Below are positions 34,113 through 40,305 of a stretch of DNA of 40,305 nucleotides, piece after piece. The DNA comes from Tenericutes bacterium ADurb.BinA124 (GTDB lineage Bacteria > Bacillota_I > Bacilli_A > ML615J-28 > CAG-698). The notes under the pieces were generated by a model. The model saw nothing but the letters and a program-made list of their open reading frames with translations, did not search any database and was not told where the DNA came from. Numbering within the stretch: the stretch's first letter is position 1; the number at the start of each line of letters is the position of its first letter. Made by a program: the position numbers and the translations under genes. The stretch is from assembly GCA_002068415.1 (NCBI GenBank), contig MVZM01000003.1, forward strand, positions 1-40,305, given 5' to 3'.

Positions 34113-34176
34113 TACCACTTTGACGAGGCCCTATAGCTTTGCGTCGCTAATTTTCATTAGCTTTGCCCTTTATTGA
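34103..34176 (-). promoter_or_regulatory. Cyclic di-GMP-I (GEMM) riboswitch aptamer
   Basis: Read on the minus strand, all hallmarks of the GEMM-I aptamer occur in order: GGGCAAA (34168-34162); a hairpin GCTAAT-GAAA-ATTAGC with the GNRA tetraloop at 34155-34152; GACGCAAAGC (34145-34136); TAGGGCC (34133-34127); a variable loop; GGTAGCCAG (34116-34108); and GTTGC (34108-34104). The order, spacing and tetraloop match known c-di-GMP-I riboswitches. It lies between a consensus promoter and an intrinsic terminator, and controls the operon of two SipW-type proteins and the giant surface protein. An ON-switch is suggested by the overlap of the terminator arm with the aptamer, but this is inference. 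Confidence 0.93.
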
Positions 34177-34182
34177 CAACTT

Positions 34183-34211
34183 ATTCTACCATATATCAAG
34201 AATGTTGTCAA
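34183..34211 (-). promoter_or_regulatory. Promoter of the c-di-GMP riboswitch operon
   Basis: On the minus strand TTGACA (34211-34206), a 17-base spacer and TAGAAT (34188-34183), with TGG before the -10 box (extended -10). Transcription should start near 34176, just before the aptamer. The rest of the gap up to the signal peptidase stop at 34357 shows no clear feature. Confidence 0.88.
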
Positions 34212-34356
34212 ATAAAATATCTTGTTGTTTTTTTAAATGCAGCGAAATTTTTAATTTGTTATTAAATAACATGATTAATTATAAAACGGCATTTATTCCT
34301 TGGCTATTTTCAGTAGCAAATCCTTCCAACAACCATTGCAAAGAGCTTATTAAGCA

Positions 34357-34989
34357 CTAATTTTTGTTTTTGCGCTTAGATTCCATTTCAGCGCGAATTC
34401 TTTGTTCTTCTTCTTCCAACAATTTAAGCTTTTCTTGCTCTAATTGATTTTCTAATTTTATCCGGTTTTTCTCGTTAATATTTTTAATAATCGTAATCGT
34501 TTCGGAAATAATGATGATAAGGAAAATCACCATCATCACCCCAAAAATAAGACTGCGATATTTTAAAATCAATTGTCCCAAAGACAAGAAAGAACCATAT
34601 TTAATAACCACACCATAGAAATTATCTCTTGTTACCGGTTCTTCATCAATCGGGGCTCTTGGATTATCACCTTTGGTAATATAATCATTGTTTTCGTCTT
34701 TATCAATGACGCGATGGACAAAATATTTTTGATATTCAGTCGAATAAAAAACAATAATATCCTCTACTTGGACTTCTTCAAAAGCCACTTGTTTCGCAAT
34801 AATGATATCACCAACCATAATGGTCGGTTCCATTGATTCCGTGGCCACCACGGAATAGGAATAACCAAAAACATTAATCAATTTTTGTTCTTTTTGTAAG
34901 ATACTGCCGGCAATGAGAACAACAATCGAAAGAACAAACAGTAAAATCGTGAGTGTGGAAATAATATAAATCAAAATCTTCTTAAACAT
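34357..34989 (-). CDS. sipW: SipW-like signal peptidase I (Ser/His type)
   Basis: About 210 residues from the ATG at 34989 (TGAGGA six bases upstream; a reading from 35001 would contain that site). It has an N-terminal membrane segment (about 5-30), the S26 box SVVATESMEPT with catalytic Ser52, and YFVHRVI with His92 in place of the lysine of ordinary bacterial signal peptidases. This Ser/His arrangement is that of SipW and of ER/archaeal enzymes. A GDNPRAPIDE box follows, then a second membrane segment (about 147-170) and a charged coiled-coil tail of about 40 residues. It should cut the SipW-type leaders of the neighbouring proteins. The tail is not needed for catalysis and may bind the operon's other coiled-coil proteins. 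Confidence 0.9.
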   Translation of the reverse strand: MFKKILIYIISTLTILLFVLSIVVLIAGSILQKEQKLINVFGYSYSVVATESMEPTIMVGDIIIAKQVAFEEVQVEDIIVFYSTEYQKYFVHRVIDKDENNDYITKGDNPRAPIDEEPVTRDNFYGVVIKYGSFLSLGQLILKYRSLIFGVMMVIFLIIIISETITIIKNINEKNRIKLENQLEQEKLKLLEEEEQRIRAEMESKRKNKN

Positions 34990-34997
34990 AATTTTCC

Positions 34998-35058
34998 TCA
35001 AAAAAAGTCAATGGCGATAATCACGCAAGTTGACTTGATTTAACTTTTGTGATTATTG
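34998..35058 (-). promoter_or_regulatory. Possible attenuator hairpins before the SipW-like gene
   Basis: On the minus strand AAGTCAA ... TTGACTT followed by TTTTT, with an inner GCG/CGC pair, forms a weak terminator. An alternative stem ATAATCAC / GTGATTAT, whose 5' arm contains the stop codon of the upstream gene, traps the terminator's first arm in its loop, so the two are mutually exclusive. This might lower signal peptidase output relative to the upstream genes or respond to ribosomes at the stop codon. Confidence 0.4.
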
Positions 35059-35817
35059 TTTTTGGAGAATAACCGCAATCTGAGAAATAGTAAATTGTTG
35101 GTTTTCAAAAGCATTGCTATTATTCGTTAGAACCCCAAGCTGTGTTTTTCCGCTGACAAGAGGATCAAAATACAAGTCAAAATAAACAATGGCTTCTTTA
35201 GTATTAACATCCGTACAGCTTAAGGGAATATTTTCCACTATAGCATAACGGTCATCGACATTCTTTAAGAAATGACCGGTATGTAAAGTAATACCGCTAC
35301 TAGTTTTAACATCCGCACTTTCCGTCCCCGCAACTAAATAAGTAATTTTCGTGACTTCATATTCAAAAGCCACTTGTATCTTATTATCAGCGATGTCGTA
35401 TCCTTGCGATACTAAATGGCGTAAATCAAGGCTGAGGTGGGCATCAAAATCCCCAATGTTTTTAACCTTAACAGCAAAGGAAAAACGATCATCGGGAAAT
35501 ACTTTGGCAGTATCACCGAAAATATAAGGGTTTTCCGCATTTTCAATTAACCAATAACAAGCATCATCACTTCCGGATGAACATTCATTTGTGGAAAGGC
35601 TGGGATTAGATGAACCATCACGACTGTTGTCGAGATAGATATAAAAAGCATATTCGGCTTCAACATTACCAACTTGAGTAACTAAAGAACCGGAAGCCGA
35701 TTTGGATAAGCTAATCCAGGCAAATCCAATCGAAATAAACACGAGCAAAGACACGGCAAAGGTTCCAAGCGAAACCATAATCATCCGTTTGGGTTGACCA
35801 CCTATTAAATTGAGCAT
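35053..35817 (-). CDS. SipW-type (TasA/camelysin-like) secreted protein 3
   Basis: A 254-residue protein with leader KRMIMVSLGTFAVSLLVFISIGFAWISLS followed by VTQVGNVEAEYAF, the SipW-type pattern. The mature part is beta-rich, with two nearby cysteines (NECSSGSDDACYW) that could form a disulfide outside the cell. VFPDDRFSFAVKVKNIGDFDAHLSLDL resembles the conserved 'ikNtGdfda' core of TasA-like proteins. The ribosome site (GGTG) is weak. It lies 30 bases after the DUF2357 gene and directly before the SipW-like peptidase gene, so enzyme and substrate are adjacent. Confidence 0.75.
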   Translation of the reverse strand: MLNLIGGQPKRMIMVSLGTFAVSLLVFISIGFAWISLSKSASGSLVTQVGNVEAEYAFYIYLDNSRDGSSNPSLSTNECSSGSDDACYWLIENAENPYIFGDTAKVFPDDRFSFAVKVKNIGDFDAHLSLDLRHLVSQGYDIADNKIQVAFEYEVTKITYLVAGTESADVKTSSGITLHTGHFLKNVDDRYAIVENIPLSCTDVNTKEAIVYFDLYFDPLVSGKTQLGVLTNNSNAFENQQFTISQIAVILQKQ

Positions 35818-35847
35818 TGATCACACCAACTTTCTTTTCCAATTTGC

Positions 35848-37728
35848 TTAGGATTCGTTTTGAGGTTTTTGATCCTTTTCTAATTTAGCTTTTTCTTTGT
35901 CAATTAAAGCTTGTTCACGCTTTTTAATTTTAGCCAATTCAGCTTCATACTTTTTCTGAGCGCGAGCTTCCAGCATTGCTTCTTTCGCCTTAATTTGGGC
36001 GGCTTGTTTTTCAGCCATCTTCTTCTTACGAAGAGCAGCTCGCTCGAGTGCTTTCTTTTTGCGTTCCCGCAATTTAGCAATTTCTCGTTTACGATAGTTA
36101 GCAGCTTTCTCTTTTTCTTTCCGCAACAATTCTTTTTTCTTTTCTTTTAGTTCTTTAGCTTTTTCTTTAAATTGTTGTTGGATGGCTTGTCTTTGTTTTG
36201 ATAATTCGTCTTTATTAACAGCAACAGCTTTTAACTCTTCATCCATTACTTTGATATTATTACGAGCCCGTTCACGTTCTTGCTGCATTAAAGTTAATCT
36301 TCGTTCATCAATCTTATCTTTCGCTAATTGTTTATCGCGAGCAATCAATTTCCTATTTAAACTGTCGATTTCCCTCATCAGTTTCTTTTCTAAACGGATG
36401 GAACGGTTATAATCGACTTCTTTGGTTTCTCGAATAATGCGGGCAATGCGGGCTTTCTTTTTAGCATCGTCTAATTTATCATCAAGATTGACTTCTTTAA
36501 TCAACATTTTAAAAATGTCTTCTTCTTCTTCCAGTTCAAAAACGGCTTGATACAAGGCATTAGTGATGTCAATCGTTTGATTTAAAGCACGCCTTAAAGC
36601 GACATCATAACTGAAATTTTCCGAAATAATATCTTCTAAACGTTTCTTAAAGACTTTTTTATTTTGATTAAGATAATATTCATTAATGGCATTATCTTCA
36701 ATTCTAATTGCATCCGGGTTCTTCACAACATCATCGACATGGGTTTTCGCTACCCTAGTGCCTTTTTTGCGGTAGGTAACTAATTCAATTCGACGGTAAT
36801 CTTCCATGCGTTGGCGTTGATTAAAGACGACAGTTGTATAAGTCAACAAAGCTAAACGATAAATATTCTTTAAATATTTCCTTTGAACCGGTAAATTCTT
36901 TTCCGCAACCTCATTATCAAAGCCTAAAATCGTATAACGGTCTAGGAAAAGCCACAAAGTGTAAGCATTCCGAAAATCGGGATTTTTCAAAATCACATTG
37001 GTTTTCATGATGGGCGGAACGACTCTTCGCGCTTTTTCCATTAGTTTCATGAAAGGAGAATTTTTAAAACCGCCGACTAAATTATGTAAATATTCAGCCC
37101 TTTGCAATAAATCAAGGTTATGTTGATTAATGGCATCGTCATCAAGATTGCGCTTGATGACTAAATCGATATCCATATCGACGACGGAGTCGTTGATATC
37201 AAAATTCGATTTAAAATTGACATGGTTTCGTTGAAACGATTCATAGTTAGATTTAATGACTTCATAACGGTTTTGAACAAAGGAAGATAAGCGATTAATC
37301 AAGGTCATGATAAAACGATTTTCATAAATCTGATAATCCTGTTCCGCACTAACCGTTAAAATCTTTTTGGGAATGACAACATTATCGTCACGGATTTCTT
37401 TGATGAAATGGGTATTAGCCGCTAAGTGACGAATGGAAGCGCCCGTAGTTTTCTTCGCTCTTTCAATGGCCGTGATTTCTTCTTCATATTTTAAAGCCGA
37501 TTTCGGATTTTTGATAATCCGATCTAAACTAGGGAAATACGATTCCAGAGTTTGTATCCATTCACCATCAAAACGCTTGGTTTCGGTAATGACTTTTTGA
37601 TAGATTTTGTTATCACCGGCTAATAAAATATTATAAAAGAATTCCGGGAATTGGGCATTGCTTTCCTGGTCTTTTATCGAAGCAATTATTTCCGCATAAA
37701 ATTTGTCTAATTCATCGGTTTTTCTCAT
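35848..37728 (-). CDS. DUF2357 (McrC-like) protein with long coiled-coil tail
   Basis: A 626-residue cytosolic protein. Residues about 55-150 match DUF2357, the N-terminal domain of McrC-type partners of McrB: EEEITAIERAKKTTGASIRHLA, VIPKKILTVSAEQDYQIYENRF (YENRF at 135-139) and the following helix. The middle part (to about 420) is helical. Residues about 420-626 are a K/E/R-rich coiled coil. The PD-(D/E)XK nuclease of true McrC proteins is not visible, so it is probably not a restriction enzyme. It starts 16 bases after the McrB-like ATPase gene, the usual McrB-McrC order. It may link the membrane ATPase to a partner through the coiled coil. Confidence 0.78.
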   Translation of the reverse strand: MRKTDELDKFYAEIIASIKDQESNAQFPEFFYNILLAGDNKIYQKVITETKRFDGEWIQTLESYFPSLDRIIKNPKSALKYEEEITAIERAKKTTGASIRHLAANTHFIKEIRDDNVVIPKKILTVSAEQDYQIYENRFIMTLINRLSSFVQNRYEVIKSNYESFQRNHVNFKSNFDINDSVVDMDIDLVIKRNLDDDAINQHNLDLLQRAEYLHNLVGGFKNSPFMKLMEKARRVVPPIMKTNVILKNPDFRNAYTLWLFLDRYTILGFDNEVAEKNLPVQRKYLKNIYRLALLTYTTVVFNQRQRMEDYRRIELVTYRKKGTRVAKTHVDDVVKNPDAIRIEDNAINEYYLNQNKKVFKKRLEDIISENFSYDVALRRALNQTIDITNALYQAVFELEEEEDIFKMLIKEVNLDDKLDDAKKKARIARIIRETKEVDYNRSIRLEKKLMREIDSLNRKLIARDKQLAKDKIDERRLTLMQQERERARNNIKVMDEELKAVAVNKDELSKQRQAIQQQFKEKAKELKEKKKELLRKEKEKAANYRKREIAKLRERKKKALERAALRKKKMAEKQAAQIKAKEAMLEARAQKKYEAELAKIKKREQALIDKEKAKLEKDQKPQNES

Positions 37729-37744
37729 GTTTACAACCTACTAA

Positions 37745-39289
37745 CTAGAAATTTTTCTTTAATTCATTAATGAAGTTAATGGTTTCGCCAAAGGAATTCT
37801 TCCCAAAGATTTTTTCAATTAGAACAATTAATTGATCCATTTCATTTTGTAAGAACGGTAAGTTTAAGGACTCAAACTTACGAATAATTTTGCGAGCCAC
37901 CATGAAATCCAGACCATCGATTTCCGTTCCGCCGCAGGCGACATAAACCGGAACAAATTGTTTAATTTGTTTTAAAATCCGGTTACCAAAAGTTATCTTA
38001 AATTTAGCGGTAATGAATTCATCAATCTTCGCTAAGTTGTCCAACATTTTGGGGGACATCGCATGTTCGGCTTCCGCAACCTTAAACAAACTGTCTAAAT
38101 ACTCATAACTCATAACGACAGATTCCGTTTGCGGGGCATCGATATAACCGGCTTTTTCATTCATTTCAATGGCAATCGCCCGGTCATAAACTTTATCCGT
38201 AATGGTAAAGGTCGAATCGTCTTTGTTAGCGGTGCCCACAAACCAAACATTTTGGGGAACTAAAATCTTGCCATTAACTAAATTCTTCGGGTCGCCGGGA
38301 ACATTATTCGGAACAACGTCAATCTTCCATTCATTAATATTCGGCATTTCCAAAATCGATAAGAATTCCGCAAAATAATACTCAATCCGCGCCAAGTTCA
38401 TTTCATCAAGGATGATGAAATTTAAATCTTCGCGGTATGTTGTTTCATATAAAGATTTCAAAAAATCCGATTCATTGAATTTTTTAGTAAATTCATTCAA
38501 ATAACCAATCATTTCCGCTCGGTCCCGCCAAGACGGTTGAACGGAAACAATGGCAGCATCATTGCTGAAGAACTTACCCATGGCATAAGGTAAAGAGGTT
38601 TTACCGGTACCGGAAATACCTTCCAAAATAATAATCTTACTGGTGGCCATGCCGGCAAAATAAGCAGCAATAATCTTTTTATCATAATAAAGTTTTAATT
38701 GCGAAGCGGAAAAATGAACAAACCTTTGCACGAGTTCCTTTAAACCAATCATGTCTTTGCTCTTCATGGTGATTGTGGAAACGGTTTGCGCATAAGCTTC
38801 ATCAACACTAATCAATTTCACAAACCTGGAAGTAGTTTGTTCCGCTGGTTTTTTTGTGAAATCATCAAATGCTAAATCATCTTCGCTCATCTTATTAGTG
38901 CCTATCCCTAAAGTCGAAACTTTCATCGCCAAGATCTTGTTCTTTTCGTCAATTAATTCAGCGGCTTTCTGATTTAAGGCGGTTATTTCTTCCATCAATT
39001 CATCTTTTTCGATTTCTCTCTTAACGAATCTTATATATCTTCTTAAAAACTGATAAATTCGTAATATTAAAAAGAAAACTAAAGCGGAATTAATAATAAG
39101 GACAACTAAAGTCGCAATCCAGTCCAAAAAGTTAAATTTATTGCTGTAATTGACTAAGTTCTCAAAATAACGAACGATGTCCTTAAAAAAGAAATCGGCA
39201 AACGCCTCAAAAAGAGTTTTGAAAAACGTACCGATATTCGCAAAAAAATCTTTTATGAAATTAATGTAGTATCGAGAAAACTCTACCAT
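37745..39289 (-). CDS. Membrane-anchored McrB-like AAA+ ATPase
   Basis: A 514-residue protein. An amphipathic N-terminus (about 1-50) precedes one membrane segment (about 55-80), a coiled coil (about 90-122) and a linker. The AAA_5/McrB-type domain comes last: Walker A GISGTGKT (224-231), PSWRDRAEMIGY, Walker B IILDEMNLARIEYYFAEF, sensor GTANKDD (352-358) and arginine finger region VYDRAI. NLARIEYYF and the motif NVWFVGTANKDDSTF are specific to the McrB/MoxR-related branch. McrB is a soluble GTPase of restriction; the membrane anchor and lack of a DNA-binding N-domain argue for another job. AAAGG precedes the ATG. It stands between a signal peptidase and DUF2357. Confidence 0.85.
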   Translation of the reverse strand: MVEFSRYYINFIKDFFANIGTFFKTLFEAFADFFFKDIVRYFENLVNYSNKFNFLDWIATLVVLIINSALVFFLILRIYQFLRRYIRFVKREIEKDELMEEITALNQKAAELIDEKNKILAMKVSTLGIGTNKMSEDDLAFDDFTKKPAEQTTSRFVKLISVDEAYAQTVSTITMKSKDMIGLKELVQRFVHFSASQLKLYYDKKIIAAYFAGMATSKIIILEGISGTGKTSLPYAMGKFFSNDAAIVSVQPSWRDRAEMIGYLNEFTKKFNESDFLKSLYETTYREDLNFIILDEMNLARIEYYFAEFLSILEMPNINEWKIDVVPNNVPGDPKNLVNGKILVPQNVWFVGTANKDDSTFTITDKVYDRAIAIEMNEKAGYIDAPQTESVVMSYEYLDSLFKVAEAEHAMSPKMLDNLAKIDEFITAKFKITFGNRILKQIKQFVPVYVACGGTEIDGLDFMVARKIIRKFESLNLPFLQNEMDQLIVLIEKIFGKNSFGETINFINELKKNF

Positions 39290-39320
39290 AACTTCAACCT
39301 TTCATTAAAGGAATAAATAA

Positions 39321-40052
39321 CTATTTCTTTTCCTCTTGTTTCATTTCTTCCATTATTTTAGCTCTTAGAGCTTCTTTTTCTTTTTCTAATTGTTCTTGAA
39401 CTAGTTTCATATCTTCTTGGTGTTTAGCTTCCATTTTAGCTTTATTAATGGAAAGAATATTCCTAGCTAACAAAATTCCTTCATAAACCAACACTAAAAA
39501 AGTTGGCAAAACAATGAAAACGGCAAAACCAACCGGTGATTGTAAGAATTCTAATGCTTTTCCGGCACCTCTCCAAGTCGATGTATGGACGGCTAAAATC
39601 TCATCACGAGTCATTATTTCATAGAAATTTTCATCGTTAACTAAAACATCGGGATCAAATACTTTATCAGGGTAAGTAATGGCAACTTGGTCACCTTGTG
39701 TGAAAATTATGTTGTCTTGGATTTTCACAACTCTGTGGGTGTTCAAAGCGCGAATTTTGGTATCCCAAAAAGTCACGATATCGCCGACCTCTAAAGCATT
39801 TCTTTCTTTGTCATTGCTGATATTCACAAATAACAAATCACCCTTGGCAAATGAATCTTCTTCATTCCCCTTCATGGAATCTGATTGTACCGATAAAAAA
39901 CCCATCCCGAAAATACTTGGGATATCATCATCTCTTTTTACTTTCATGTTCGCAATTGAGAACAATAACAGTAAAACAATTACCGAATAGAATAAAACAT
40001 TTAAAACAATTTTGACTGTCTTTTTGACTTTGGGAGAACATGTTCTTTTCAT
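39321..40052 (-). CDS. S26 signal peptidase I, Ser/His type, with coiled-coil tail
   Basis: A 243-residue membrane protein with a first membrane segment (about 14-35). The S26 box is FLSVQSDSMKG with Ser59 as the nucleophile, and the general base is His106 in LNTHRVV; the GDxVTF and TQGDQ boxes also fit. It lacks the lysine of standard Lep proteins and is therefore SipW/ER-like. A second membrane segment (about 175-200) is followed by a strongly charged coiled-coil tail (about 205-243). GAGG lies seven bases before the ATG. It is the first gene of the minus-strand cluster and the second Ser/His peptidase within 5 kb, possibly with different substrates. Confidence 0.88.
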   Translation of the reverse strand: MKRTCSPKVKKTVKIVLNVLFYSVIVLLLLFSIANMKVKRDDDIPSIFGMGFLSVQSDSMKGNEEDSFAKGDLLFVNISNDKERNALEVGDIVTFWDTKIRALNTHRVVKIQDNIIFTQGDQVAITYPDKVFDPDVLVNDENFYEIMTRDEILAVHTSTWRGAGKALEFLQSPVGFAVFIVLPTFLVLVYEGILLARNILSINKAKMEAKHQEDMKLVQEQLEKEKEALRAKIMEEMKQEEKK

Positions 40053-40097
40053 TTATAAGCCTCTTTTCCTTATATTAAATAACTTTATAATAATGAT

Positions 40098-40106
40098 AAC
40101 ATATAA
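40098..40106 (-). promoter_or_regulatory. Possible extended -10 promoter of the signal peptidase-AAA operon
   Basis: On the minus strand TGTTATCAT fits TGnTATnAT. A TTGTCT lies about 21 bases upstream, too far for a good -35 box. The region 40053-40146 is AT-rich with nothing else evident. Confidence 0.4.
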
Positions 40107-40146
40107 ATGAAAAATAATCTAGACAATTTTTATATTTTTGTCGAGC

Positions 40147-40182
40147 AAAAAAAGAAATGTCACAACTTAACAGTTGTGACAT
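40147..40182 (-). terminator. Terminator of the partial SipW-type gene
   Basis: An 11-bp stem ATGTCACAACT / AGTTGTGACAT with a 4-base loop (40157-40182), followed on the minus strand by TTCTTTTTTT. It separates the edge gene from the signal peptidase operon. Confidence 0.9.
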
Positions 40183-40207
40183 CTTAAATTTTAGGTTTAA
40201 TTAATCA

Positions 40208-40305
40208 TTAAGACGCTCTTGCTTCAAAAGCAAGACCAACTGTAAGTGCATCTCCTAATACAAAATTGAGACAATCAGGATCCCATCCCTCAACCCAAAT
40301 ACGGA
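40208..40305 (-). CDS. C-terminal end of a SipW-type secreted protein (partial)
   Basis: Only the last 32 residues are present: RIWVEGWDPDCLNFVLGDAL and then the strand VGLAFEARAS before TAA. This WxEGWDxDC ending followed by a terminal amphipathic strand is characteristic of SipW-dependent (TasA/camelysin-like) proteins of Bacillota. It is a fourth such protein at this locus, although terminated separately from the signal peptidase operon. Its start lies beyond the window. Confidence 0.65.
   Translation of the reverse strand, partial: RIWVEGWDPDCLNFVLGDALTVGLAFEARAS

Noticed and set aside
34163..34360. A plus-strand 65-residue reading frame beside the riboswitch
   Set aside because: It runs antisense to the operon promoter and has no convincing ribosome site or similarity.
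35848..39289. A classical McrBC restriction system
   Set aside because: The ATPase is membrane-anchored and lacks a DNA-binding N-domain; the DUF2357 partner shows no nuclease motif; the neighbours are export genes.
1..40305. Mycoplasma genetic code (TGA as tryptophan)
   Set aside because: TGA ends several genes at the expected positions, and tryptophans in conserved motifs (WCGPC, SSIPW) are TGG.

Overview
The window comes from a low-GC member of the Bacillota, most likely an uncultured, anaerobic Bacilli lineage related to the Mollicutes. TGA is used as a stop (for example at the end of the gene at 4766-5617) and tryptophan is TGG, so the code is standard and not the mycoplasma code. A desulfoferrodoxin, thioredoxin and a ferredoxin-type DUF362 protein suggest anaerobic life. 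A SpoIID-type protein, a CHAP-domain lipoprotein and a GH20 hexosaminidase suggest peptidoglycan is made or attacked. Promoters are of the sigma-A type and Shine-Dalgarno sites are strong, which often corrects the start of the longest ORF.

Left part (1-10.3 kb): a tightly packed minus-strand operon runs from a decayed mntP through a beta-hydroxyacid dehydrogenase, a membrane-anchored EEP-family hydrolase, DUF554, an alpha/beta hydrolase and DUF1538, and ends in two overlapping PII-like genes. Next come a small duplicated membrane protein, a PatB/MalY C-S lyase, thioredoxin, superoxide reductase and a GPH-family sugar:cation symporter.

Middle part (10.3-25.5 kb): a Big2-SpoIID lipoprotein lies downstream of an 871-codon protein that joins RNA polymerase alpha-CTD-like helices to a sigma region 4-like helix-turn-helix. 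Then come an RloA/RloB ATPase-Toprim pair (probably phage defence), a beta-lactamase-fold hydrolase, a chloramphenicol acetyltransferase gene broken by one TAA codon, DUF362, GH20, YebC, an uncharacterised nuclease-like protein and a Big2-CHAP lipoprotein.

Right part (25.5-40.3 kb): this is the most unusual region. One minus-strand cluster encodes a Ser/His-type signal peptidase, a membrane-anchored McrB-like AAA+ ATPase, a DUF2357 protein without an evident nuclease, a SipW-type secreted protein and a second SipW-like signal peptidase. A consensus promoter and a cyclic di-GMP-I riboswitch with its own terminator follow. They lead into an operon of two more SipW-type secreted proteins and a 2387-residue GLUG-repeat surface protein. 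The tail of another SipW-type protein enters at the right edge. I read this as a c-di-GMP-controlled surface or fibre export system with McrBC-like proteins moved to the membrane. The gene set and the riboswitch are seen in the sequence; the joint function is inference. I recognised no tRNA, rRNA, CRISPR array or insertion sequence.
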